6,760 nucleotides of DNA, taken from contig JBAXLO010000235.1 in the NCBI GenBank assembly GCA_037134755.1, positions 1 through 6,760 of the forward strand. Reading direction: 5' to 3'. This DNA comes from JBAXLO01 sp037134755 (lineage in GTDB: Bacteria; Bacteroidota; Bacteroidia; Bacteroidales; JACABE01). Shown in pieces: positions 1 to 6,745 of the stretch; position 1 is the first letter of the stretch; each line of letters begins with the position of its first letter. The notes beneath the pieces were generated by a model. It saw only the letters and a program-made list of their open reading frames with translations, made no database searches and had not been told where the DNA came from. Position numbers and translations under genes: made by a program.

Positions 1-145
1 TCGCGAAAGCGAAAGTATTAACAATAGCTTTCTTATTAATATTAGATGTATAAATAATTTGCCCGAAAAGGTTTAATATCTCTAATCTTTGTTCTTTATC
101 CGAGTTAGTTTCGATAGTAAGATTATCTTTGGTGGGGTTAGGATA
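1..145 (-). repeat. T9SS type A sorting-tail coding repeat, copy 1 (partial)
   Basis: This stretch encodes the first 48 residues of the sorting domain (Y462 to A509 of the truncated gene). It differs from the equivalent part of the tail at 1538-1747 at 10 of 48 residues. The similarity is also obvious in the DNA, for example TTTGGTGGGGTT near 128-139 against 1730-1741. One change is a Ser-to-Phe substitution (NTFAFA instead of NTSAFA), a single-base difference from the copy at 5178-5387. The rest of the copy lies outside the window. Confidence 0.85.
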
Positions 146-1528
146 AATTAACATATTGTTTTCAGTAGTTTTTTCGTCTACTCCACCTATTGTGTAAAAG
201 TTTACGCATCCACTAATGGTATCTAAAATTGTATTAACAGTTGTAAGATGCAACGAATTTATAATACCTCCAGCTACTGTCGTAAAAATTGACGTTGCCA
301 TAGTTATCGCAATAGTAAGTTGAGATACGGATCCTTGATTAACACATGATGAGCCATTGCCAACAGAGTCTGTTTTTATAATTCCTATTTGAGGATTTTT
401 TGTTGAAGGACTTTTAGTTACATACATTATTACAGGCCCATTGCCTACAATCATAAATCCTTTATCTTCGGCTTCAACAACATCTGTAGCATATCCTGAC
501 AAAGATTTTGTCCATAAGAATGACCCTGCATTATTAATTTTCATCAATACTGATGATGCAAATGGTGCATACTCTTTATGTAAGACAAATACATAGCAAC
601 TGTCAGAGGTGTTGCAAAACTTTGATAAAGTTACAAACGGTGGAAATGCTCCTCCCATATTAAGTACATTACTCCATAGAATATTTCCTGTAAAATCGGT
701 TTTCAATATAATTGTTTTATTTTCATATTCATTTACTAAATAGCATAGCAATCCATTAGGCGTTACAGTAACATCAATACCTGTTATAAAATAGGAGGCA
801 GTTTTCGACCAGTTAATTGTTCCTACTGTATTTAAATTCATTAAATATGGCTTTGAATAATATAGTCCGTTATAATAAGATGCATAAGTACTATCACTTA
901 CATATCCGGTTAAGATGTAGCTACTATCGGGCATTTGTTTTATTGTATTGGCACCATTATAAGTAAGACCTCCGGCATAAGTATTACCCCAAATCAAGTT
1001 ACCTGACGAATCTAGTTTAACTACTGCAATTCTGCTTGATGTAGGAGTAAGCTGCGTATTACCCGAAAGAATATAACCATTATCGTTTGTTTGTTGCACC
1101 GTATATGCACAATCATTATAGCCCATATCAATATCTTTTGACCAGATGGTATCTCCTGAAGCATTTATTTTAACACATAAAATATCATTAGATAAATTGG
1201 TGGAATTATAGATACTTCCAGCTATTACAAAGCATGAATCATTGCTTTTGATAATACTATACAAAACGCTTTGGGCGCCTAATGTTTTGCTCCATACTAT
1301 ATTTCCTATAGTATCCATCTTTATTAATAAGGAATTATTGTTATGTTCGCCAACCATTATATAACTATGGTCAGAGGTAATAGCTATTGAATATGCCTGC
1401 ACTGAATCTGTATTTGAATAAAATACTTTCGAAAAAGTGTGTGTCTGTGCATTGACAAAACTTATTACAAAAATTGCAACAACAAGAACTATGTATTTTT
1501 TTAAGCTAACTCTTTGTATTTCATTCAT
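1..1528 (-). CDS. Secreted seven-repeat propeller-like protein with T9SS type A sorting tail (3' end cut by window edge)
   Basis: Partial gene; 509 codons are open to the left edge without a stop. I translated it by hand. Residues 1-27 form a Sec signal peptide (basic K10-K11, hydrophobic 12-25, VNA before Gln28). Residues 45-395 hold seven units of about 45-60 residues. Each has a core like A-x-x-[IV]-x-x-x-x-D-x-x-Y-I-x-x-G, then KxDxxGN and a Trp (W79, W129, W180, W240, W285, W339). The seventh unit ends TDSVGNGSSC instead of carrying the Trp. Such repeats are common in Bacteroidota secreted proteins and are expected to build a seven-bladed beta-propeller; that fold is my inference. A linker (about 396-455) follows, then the sorting tail from Y462 (YPNPTKDNLTIETN). 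By comparison with the neighbouring tails about 22 residues are missing. The start at 1528 lies 6 bp after the upstream gene's stop, so co-transcription and perhaps translational coupling are likely. Ligand and function are unknown; no catalytic motif was seen. Confidence 0.93.
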   Translation of the reverse strand, partial: MNEIQRVSLKKYIVLVVAIFVISFVNAQTHTFSKVFYSNTDSVQAYSIAITSDHSYIMVGEHNNNSLLIKMDTIGNIVWSKTLGAQSVLYSIIKSNDSCFVIAGSIYNSTNLSNDILCVKINASGDTIWSKDIDMGYNDCAYTVQQTNDNGYILSGNTQLTPTSSRIAVVKLDSSGNLIWGNTYAGGLTYNGANTIKQMPDSSYILTGYVSDSTYASYYNGLYYSKPYLMNLNTVGTINWSKTASYFITGIDVTVTPNGLLCYLVNEYENKTIILKTDFTGNILWSNVLNMGGAFPPFVTLSKFCNTSDSCYVFVLHKEYAPFASSVLMKINNAGSFLWTKSLSGYATDVVEAEDKGFMIVGNGPVIMYVTKSPSTKNPQIGIIKTDSVGNGSSCVNQGSVSQLTIAITMATSIFTTVAGGIINSLHLTTVNTILDTISGCVNFYTIGGVDEKTTENNMLIYPNPTKDNLTIETNSDKEQRLEILNLFGQIIYTSNINKKAIVNTFAFA

Positions 1529-1534
1529 AATTTA

Positions 1535-4500
1535 TCATTCTTTTACAAACCTCCTAACCACTATTTCCTTAATTGAGCTTAGTTTTATAATATAAACCCC
1601 ATTTGCGAAAGCAGAAGTATTAACTGTAGCTTTCTTATTAATAATATTATTATATACGCTTTGCCCTAAAAGGTTTAATATCTCTAGCCTTTGTTCTACA
1701 TTGGAGTTTGTTTCTATTGTAAGATTGTCTTTGGTGGGGTTGGGGTAAATATGAAAAGATGTATTAAGTGAATTACTTTCTATCCCAACATTACTATAAT
1801 GATAATGAATTGAAGTATCGGAACTGCAACCATTAAGTGTTACTTTTGTATAATAATAGCCATTTGATGTAGGATTATAAGTTTGAGCTGTGGCACCATT
1901 TATAATACCTGTAGCTACATTGTACCATTGGTTACCAGAAGTTGCACTTGAATGAAGTGTATTTCCTGTTTGAGTAACTGTAGGAGTTGTTGGTATTGGA
2001 TTAATTATCATTGTTACAGCATTTGAAGTTGCAGGTGAACCTGTTAGGCATGGTGTAGCATTTGATGTCACAACACATTTAATTTTATCACCGTTTGTAA
2101 GAGATGAACTACTGTATGTTGAAGCAGTATCACCATTAATAATTGTATCGTTTTTAAACCATTGATATGTTGGAGAACCACCATTTACAGGTGTTGCTGT
2201 AAAAGTTATATCAGTCCCTGCGCATACTGAATTTTGATTTGCTACAATACTTACACTGGCATTTAGCAAAGGATAAACTAGCATTTTAAGCTTATTTGAA
2301 GTAGCAGGATTGTTAGATAAACAAGTCGTTAAGTTTGAAATTACAATACAAGTAATACTATCGTTATTTGCAGGAGCATAAGTAAAAGTACTGTCGTTTA
2401 TTCCTTGGTTTATTCCATTTACATTCCATTGATAACTGGGAGAAATTCCACCATTTACAGGTGTAGCAGTATAAGTTACATCCGTGCCTACACAAATAGA
2501 ATCTGTGCTTTTTGTAATAGTTATACTTACAGGAACACTTAATGTAACCGACACATTAATGGTATCATAACCTATTTGAAATAATCCATTATGAACTATA
2601 ACTGAGTAAGTACCTGCGGTATTTACATTTATTATTTGTGTAGTATCTCCGGTCGACCATGAGTATTTTGCACCTGTGTAACCTGCATTTAGTGCCAATG
2701 AACTACCTTCGCATATAGTAGTATCATTACCTAAGTTGACAGTTATAGCTGAGATACTGCTAAATTCGCATGCACCTATGTCTGGTGCTGTTCCATTTCC
2801 ATTATAACCTGTACTTCCATAACGGATGTTATTATCAAAGTCATCATCAACTATACCGGTTAATAATTTACCTCCACTTTCAATTACTGAAGGGCTTAAA
2901 CCGTTAAAATGCAGATATAATGAATCAGTACCGATAGTACTTATAAAGTTAGGAATAGCAGTTGATGTTTTTGATGCACTATCGCGAGGTGCCACAGTGG
3001 TTTTAAATAAATATAAGGATTGCACTGTAAAGGTGCCATCGTAATATATCAAGTTATGAGCACTTGGTGTTCCTGAATATAAGAAATTATTATTTGATGT
3101 GGCTCCATAAGTACTAAGAGTAGCATCACTTCTACGGTAAGCCGCTGTATATCCTGTACCTTTTGGTATAGATGTATTTATAAATATATTATTGCTTAAT
3201 GTAACTGTTGCTGTAGTGCCGACATATATTGCAGAACTGCCAAATGGACTACCTGTACTAACAGCATTCAAATAAATAGTATTGTAATATATATTTGAAT
3301 TGTAATTTATATTCATACCTATTATTGAATTATCAATATTAGATGTCGGTGTTTGAAAATCCCCTATGATATTATTATAGATATTATTACTAGCACTTCC
3401 ATTAGTAATAGTTATTCCATTAATTGATGGTGTATTTCCTGAAATGCTTAGATCATGAATTTTGTTTTTATAAATTGAGTATTGGTCTGTTGAATTTATA
3501 AAAACACCATTAATACTTCCATTTCCGCTTATACTTAAACTTCCAACATCATTATTATATATTAATGAAGTTCCATTTCCATTAATACCATTAATATAAT
3601 TTGAAGTAGAGCCATCAGTTGAATTTATACTATCATTAGTTATAACATTTTTATAGATATTTCCACTACTTAATATCCCGGTAAATGTACCTCCACCTGT
3701 GGTGTTTTTAATATTATTTTTAATCAAATTATTATAGCAATAACTGAAACAACTATTAGTGGATGAATAAGTAGTTAAACAATTTATACCTTTAAAATTT
3801 CCTCCTGTTTGAATATTATCCGAAATTTCGTTATTATATATATAACTATAGTATCCTGAATAGGGGCTATATATTGAATTATAAATTCCATTAAAATCAT
3901 TAGAAGTATTACATATATTATTTTTAATTTGATTATTATTTATTATAATTGAATCTGAAGAACCAGAAGCATTTCCATAATTATAAATACCATAAAACCC
4001 ACCATTAGAAGTACAAGCTGTGATTAAATTACCTGATATTTTACAAGTATGTTGTAGAGGAATATTTAATATCGCATAATTATATAGATATATAATAGAA
4101 TTTTGAATTGTACTATGAATAGTAATAGTATTATTTTGAATTAACTCATTATCTCCGGTACAACTAATTCCATATATACCGAAGTTATGGTCAACACCTA
4201 AGCCATTATTACTATTTATGATATTATTCGAAATATTTATATTCTTTTGATAGGTTACATATATTCCACCGGCAAAATTAGTTGCAACGCTTGCACCACC
4301 ATAATTTAAAATACTGTTTGCTGTAATGTTAGTACTTCCCCCAATATCATTACCAATATCATAAATATTAGATGCCCCAATAATTACTATCCCATAATTA
4401 CAATTCTGAATTATGTTTCCATAAAATATATTATATGAATTAGTCCCAGCATTAGATGCAGGTGTTGAGGCTGTAGTTTGAGTTGTAGCAAGCGTATTCA

Positions 4501-5068
4501 TTACATTAATAGCTCTTGATCCTGCTAATGAAGGAGCTATTGCATCAGCATTATTATTTCTATTTAAGGTAATAACACAATTCTTAATTGTATTATACTG
4601 GCAACCATTAGTAGTACTAACTTTAAACATACCATAACCATATTCCATTGTTGCCGGATTAGTTGTGTTTGGATCGTAAAGATCAATACCATTAATGGTA
4701 ACATAATCTGCTCCTACTAATTGCCAAATACCATCTTGTATTGCCGAAGAAGGAGTAGCTGAACCCGCGTAAGCTATTACTTTGGGATTAGCACCTGTAC
4801 CACTCTTCTGAAACACGATTGGACTAGTAATTGTACCGGTAGCAGTAAGCGAAAGTATAGTGTCAATAGTTTCAATATAACCTGCTGCAATGTTATAAGT
4901 AACACCACCCGTGCCAGCACCATTACCATTTAAATCAGTAATTGCAGCTGCTATTGTAGCATAATCGCCGGGTATAGTTTTTGTGCCACTTATTTGCGCA
5001 ACTGAGTTTTTTGATAGCAATAAGCTAAATATAATATAAGTAAAAGAAAGTAGAATTATTTTTTTCAT
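1535..5068 (-). CDS. Secreted right-handed beta-helix protein with PKD/Ig-like modules and T9SS type A sorting tail
   Basis: The 1177-residue protein starts MKK with a Sec signal peptide cut after A24 (SVA before Gln25). Residues about 26-60 carry the TIPGDYATIAAAI opening typical of Bacteroidota beta-helix proteins. Residues about 80-770 are a right-handed parallel beta-helix (pectate-lyase-like fold) full of short strands such as NNIYNNIIG, GIYN and NTI, very rich in Asn, Ile, Tyr, Ser and Gly. The helix closes with an Asp-rich DDDFDNN segment (741-747) and PDIGACEF (762-769), a common end signature. Next come a PKD-like module (775-842: LGNDTTICEGSS, YSWSTGDTTQ, AGTYSV), two related Ig-like modules (about 845-932 and 936-1023, each with CxGTDxTxTATPVNGG), and a compact module with GNQWYN and NGCSS (1027-1087). 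The sorting tail starts at Y1108. No convincing catalytic set was seen, so an adhesin or structural or glycan-binding surface protein is more likely than a lyase. It has its own candidate promoter and probably heads a two-gene unit with the gene at 1528. Confidence 0.96.
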   Translation of the reverse strand: MKKIILLSFTYIIFSLLLSKNSVAQISGTKTIPGDYATIAAAITDLNGNGAGTGGVTYNIAAGYIETIDTILSLTATGTITSPIVFQKSGTGANPKVIAYAGSATPSSAIQDGIWQLVGADYVTINGIDLYDPNTTNPATMEYGYGMFKVSTTNGCQYNTIKNCVITLNRNNNADAIAPSLAGSRAINVMNTLATTQTTASTPASNAGTNSYNIFYGNIIQNCNYGIVIIGASNIYDIGNDIGGSTNITANSILNYGGASVATNFAGGIYVTYQKNINISNNIINSNNGLGVDHNFGIYGISCTGDNELIQNNTITIHSTIQNSIIYLYNYAILNIPLQHTCKISGNLITACTSNGGFYGIYNYGNASGSSDSIIINNNQIKNNICNTSNDFNGIYNSIYSPYSGYYSYIYNNEISDNIQTGGNFKGINCLTTYSSTNSCFSYCYNNLIKNNIKNTTGGGTFTGILSSGNIYKNVITNDSINSTDGSTSNYINGINGNGTSLIYNNDVGSLSISGNGSINGVFINSTDQYSIYKNKIHDLSISGNTPSINGITITNGSASNNIYNNIIGDFQTPTSNIDNSIIGMNINYNSNIYYNTIYLNAVSTGSPFGSSAIYVGTTATVTLSNNIFINTSIPKGTGYTAAYRRSDATLSTYGATSNNNFLYSGTPSAHNLIYYDGTFTVQSLYLFKTTVAPRDSASKTSTAIPNFISTIGTDSLYLHFNGLSPSVIESGGKLLTGIVDDDFDNNIRYGSTGYNGNGTAPDIGACEFSSISAITVNLGNDTTICEGSSLALNAGYTGAKYSWSTGDTTQIINVNTAGTYSVIVHNGLFQIGYDTINVSVTLSVPVSITITKSTDSICVGTDVTYTATPVNGGISPSYQWNVNGINQGINDSTFTYAPANNDSITCIVISNLTTCLSNNPATSNKLKMLVYPLLNASVSIVANQNSVCAGTDITFTATPVNGGSPTYQWFKNDTIINGDTASTYSSSSLTNGDKIKCVVTSNATPCLTGSPATSNAVTMIINPIPTTPTVTQTGNTLHSSATSGNQWYNVATGIINGATAQTYNPTSNGYYYTKVTLNGCSSDTSIHYHYSNVGIESNSLNTSFHIYPNPTKDNLTIETNSNVEQRLEILNLLGQSVYNNIINKKATVNTSAFANGVYIIKLSSIKEIVVRRFVKE
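1538..1747 (-). repeat. T9SS type A sorting-tail coding repeat, copy 2
   Basis: It encodes the last 70 residues (Y1108 to E1177) of the beta-helix protein. Order of motifs: YPNPTKDNLTIETN, EQRLEILNLLGQ, INKKATVNTSAFANGVYI, KLSS, and the basic end VVRRFVKE. This is the T9SS type A C-terminal domain (TIGR04183 type): a small beta-sandwich recognised by the T9SS translocon and usually removed by the PorU-type sortase when the cargo is fixed to the surface. It aligns without gaps to the copy at 5178-5387, with 13 differences, mostly conservative (V/I, L/I, R/K). Confidence 0.92.
2170..2520 (-). repeat. Two tandem Ig-like module repeats inside the beta-helix gene
   Basis: The segments near 2178-2225 and 2448-2495 are related copies 270 bp apart. 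Both encode C-x-GTD-[VI]-T-[YF]-TATPVNGG followed by a Y-Q-W core. On the plus strand both contain CCACCATTTACAGGTGT, and the similarity continues past it with scattered substitutions. The downstream parts also match in layout: a TC-x-[VI]-[VI]-SN strand and a PATSN ending. This looks like duplication of one Ig-like module of about 85-90 residues, followed by divergence. Confidence 0.75.
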
Positions 5069-5092
5069 ACAATAAATCTATAGTTTTTTAAG

Positions 5093-5132
5093 ATTTTAAT
5101 AGAGTGTAAAAGTAAACATTTATTTAATACAA
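5093..5132 (-). promoter_or_regulatory. Candidate promoter of the beta-helix gene (24-nt block shared with the gene starting at 6677)
   Basis: The block at 5093-5116 matches the block at 6702-6725 at 22 of 24 positions. Its near edge is 25 nt from the start codon, exactly as in the other copy. On the coding strand it contains TACTTTTA (5107-5114), which resembles the Bacteroidota -7 element TAnnTTTG apart from the last base. A TTG lies upstream (5130-5132), but the spacer is 15 nt, shorter than the usual 19-21, so the -33 assignment is weak. The implied leader is about 30 nt, A/T-rich and without a Shine-Dalgarno motif. The conservation is seen; promoter function is inferred. Confidence 0.5.
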
Positions 5133-5147
5133 AATTCTTATGTCTTT

Positions 5148-5175
5148 ACTCCTCCTTTGGAGGGGCAGGTGAGGT
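5148..5175. repeat. GC-rich palindromic element touching the stop codon of the delta-60 repeat gene
   Basis: A strikingly GC-rich patch in an AT-rich gap. It contains a perfect 5-bp inverted repeat, CCTCC (5151-5155), TTT loop, GGAGG (5159-5163), then GGCAGGTGAGG up to the stop codon (5175-5177). On the coding strand the hairpin would form just after translation ends. No T-run follows on either strand, so it is not a standard intrinsic terminator. From memory, similar CCTCC-TTT-GGAGG patches occur in intergenic regions of Bacteroidota genomes, so a REP-like dispersed element is possible. It may still stop or stabilise the upstream transcript. Confidence 0.5.
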
Positions 5176-6677
5176 CATTCTTTCACAAACTTCCTCACAA
5201 CAATTTCTTTATCTGAGCTTAGTTTTAAGATGTAAACTCCATTCGCGAAAGCGGAAGTATTAATAGTAGCTTTCTTATTAATACTATTAGTATATATGGT
5301 TTGCCCGATAAGGTTAATTATCTCTAGTTTTTGTTCTATATTAAGATTAGTTTCAATTGTTAGATTGTCTTTTGTAGGGTTTGGATAAAGTGAAATGTTA
5401 TTGTTTATATTATTTTCAAATATTCCAACCGAAGAAAGATTGTTGTATCTTGCTACTGCAAAATCAAAATTTGAACCATTATTTGCTTTCCCTGCAAGAA
5501 CTACCTTGCCATCAGATTGTAATGTCATTGCATAAGCTAATGAACCATAATTTCCGATAGGAGTTGTAGCCTTACCACCTATGCCAAATGTGTTATCGAG
5601 TGTACCGTTAGGATTGTACATTAATAAAGCAAAATCGTAACTAGTATTAACATACGATTCGCCGGCAACCAGAATTTTACCATCCTTTATAAGCATAGCA
5701 TATCCCATATCATCAGAATTAGCGACATCAGTTACTACTTTACCATTTGTGCCAAAAGTATTATCAAGTGTTCCGTCTGAATTGTATCTTACTAAAGCAA
5801 AATCATAATTTGCACCATTGTGCATGTCCCCGGCTACTACTATTTTACCATCTGTTTGAATTGCCACTGCCCTTCCATCATCTGAAGAATTTCCGATAGG
5901 AGTTGTAACTTTACCATTTGTGCCAAAGGTACTATCAAGTGTTCCGTTTGAATTGAATCTTGCTAAAGCAAAATCATAATCAGTGCCATTACTGGATGTT
6001 CCTGCTGCAACAATCTTTCCATCGGATTGTAAGGCTACTGCATTTATTTTATCCTGAACTGTTCCAATTGATGTAGTATCAATACCATTTGTACCAAAAG
6101 TACTATCAAGTACACCGTTAGAATTATATCTTACTAATGCAAATATATCTTTTGGAGGAACATGAGCACTGCCTGCAATTATAATTTTCTCATCAGGTTG
6201 TATTACCATTGCATAAGCTTCATTACCATAATCTCCTATATATGTTTTAGCAATGCCGTTTGTACCAAAAGTACTGTCACGAGTTCCATTTGTAGTATAT
6301 CTTACTACAGCAAAACCATCGGATGTACCATAAAAATATCCGGAAACAAGAATCTTCCCATCATTTTGAAGTGCCATTGCATAAACAAAATCATTGGAAC
6401 TACCAATTGGAGTAACAGCTTTTCCATTTGTACCAAAAGTACTATCGAGATTGCCATTGCTATTGTACCTTATAACAGAAAAATCAAGATTTACTGTGCC
6501 CGCTACAAGAATTTTACCATCAGTTTGTGCTACTACTGCATTTGCCCAACTATCTATATTACCATTGGGAGTAATTACATAGCCATTTGTACCAAAAGTA
6601 CTATCAATTGTGCCGGGTTGAGCATTTGCAATGTTTAATGTTAAGATTGCAATAATAAGAATGTAGATTTTTTTCAT
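5175..6677 (-). CDS. Secreted delta-60 (DUF5122-type) seven-repeat beta-propeller protein with T9SS type A sorting tail
   Basis: The 500-residue protein has a Sec signal peptide (MKK, hydrophobic 4-16, cleavage after A19 before Gln20). Residues 21-412 are seven repeats of 53-57 residues with the delta-60 pattern: L-D-[SN]-TFG-x-x-G, T-x-IG, A-x-x-x-Q-x-DGKI-[LV]-x-AG, DFA-x-x-RYN-x-x-G. The D-x-TFG motif begins at residues 25, 78, 134, 191, 248, 305 and 361. Seven DGKI-type strands match it, one per unit (DEKI in the third, DGKV in the seventh). Seven units suggest one closed seven-bladed propeller. Unit six is a residue shorter at its DGKI strand (MLIKDGKI). A short linker (413-429) leads to the sorting tail from Y431. 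The predicted location is the cell surface or medium, via Sec and T9SS. The family has no established biochemical role, and no enzyme motif is visible. The gene has its own candidate promoter and is separated from the next gene by 106 bp, with another promoter-like block between them. Confidence 0.97.
   Translation of the reverse strand: MKKIYILIIAILTLNIANAQPGTIDSTFGTNGYVITPNGNIDSWANAVVAQTDGKILVAGTVNLDFSVIRYNSNGNLDSTFGTNGKAVTPIGSSNDFVYAMALQNDGKILVSGYFYGTSDGFAVVRYTTNGTRDSTFGTNGIAKTYIGDYGNEAYAMVIQPDEKIIIAGSAHVPPKDIFALVRYNSNGVLDSTFGTNGIDTTSIGTVQDKINAVALQSDGKIVAAGTSSNGTDYDFALARFNSNGTLDSTFGTNGKVTTPIGNSSDDGRAVAIQTDGKIVVAGDMHNGANYDFALVRYNSDGTLDNTFGTNGKVVTDVANSDDMGYAMLIKDGKILVAGESYVNTSYDFALLMYNPNGTLDNTFGIGGKATTPIGNYGSLAYAMTLQSDGKVVLAGKANNGSNFDFAVARYNNLSSVGIFENNINNNISLYPNPTKDNLTIETNLNIEQKLEIINLIGQTIYTNSINKKATINTSAFANGVYILKLSSDKEIVVRKFVKE
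5178..5387 (-). repeat. T9SS type A sorting-tail coding repeat, copy 3
   Basis: It encodes residues Y431 to E500 of the delta-60 protein, a complete 70-residue sorting domain ending VVRKFVKE. It is the same length as the copy at 1538-1747, with 57 of 70 residues identical and no gaps. The similarity ends sharply just before YPNP: the linkers and passengers on the N-terminal side do not match. Confidence 0.92.
5440..6610 (-). repeat. Seven tandem propeller-blade repeats, about 160-171 bp each
   Basis: The delta-60 units are visible in the DNA as a repeated plus-strand string close to CCATTTGTACCAAAAGTACT, once per unit; the unit near 5597 is the most diverged. The best pair is 5737-5819 against 5908-5990: I count 9 mismatches in 83 bases at an exact 171-bp (57-codon) offset. 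The array stays in frame throughout, and unit lengths vary by whole codons. This fits growth by in-frame unequal recombination with selection on the protein fold. Confidence 0.88.
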
Positions 6678-6701
6678 ATTGTAAATATTTAGATGTTTAA
6701 T

Positions 6702-6745
6702 ATTTTAATAAAGTGTAAAATTAAATAAATTTAATAACGCCACAA
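6702..6745 (-). promoter_or_regulatory. Candidate promoter of the delta-60 repeat gene (24-nt block shared with the gene starting at 5068)
   Basis: Block 6702-6725 is the partner of 5093-5116 and starts 25 nt from its start codon. On the coding strand, TAATTTTA (6716-6723) resembles the Bacteroidota -7 element TAnnTTTG with a final A. A TTG (6743-6745) sits 19 nt further upstream, a normal distance for the -33 element, so this copy fits the Bacteroidota sigma factor pattern better than the one at 5093. Transcription would start near 6710, giving a leader of roughly 30 nt without a Shine-Dalgarno motif. The rest of the upstream region to 6760 is plain AT-rich sequence with no gene visible. Confidence 0.55.

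Noticed and set aside
1522..1524. Alternative ATG for the truncated gene
   Set aside because: It is out of frame with the signal peptide and the propeller repeats; the ATG at 1526-1528 is in frame.
1529..1760. Idea that the genes at 1528 and 5068 are one gene split by a frameshift
   Set aside because: The upstream gene ends with a complete sorting tail and the downstream one begins with its own signal peptide, so they are two intact genes.
2826..3044. Open frame of 72 codons on the plus strand
   Set aside because: It lies wholly antisense to the beta-helix gene, its product has no recognisable domain, and the minus-strand frame shows clear family features here.
5151..5163. Hairpin as an intrinsic terminator
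   Set aside because: The stem is only 5 bp and no T-run follows on either strand, so I list it as a palindromic element instead.
5440..6610. Regularly spaced repeats that could suggest a CRISPR array
   Set aside because: The units are about 160-171 bp, in frame, and translate to a known protein repeat; there are no short identical repeats with unique spacers.
6162..6638. Open frame of 158 codons on the plus strand, with a second 62-codon frame at 6394-6582
   Set aside because: Both are antisense shadows of the delta-60 repeats. Their Ile/Cys/Ser-rich periodic products mirror the repeated codons of the minus-strand gene.
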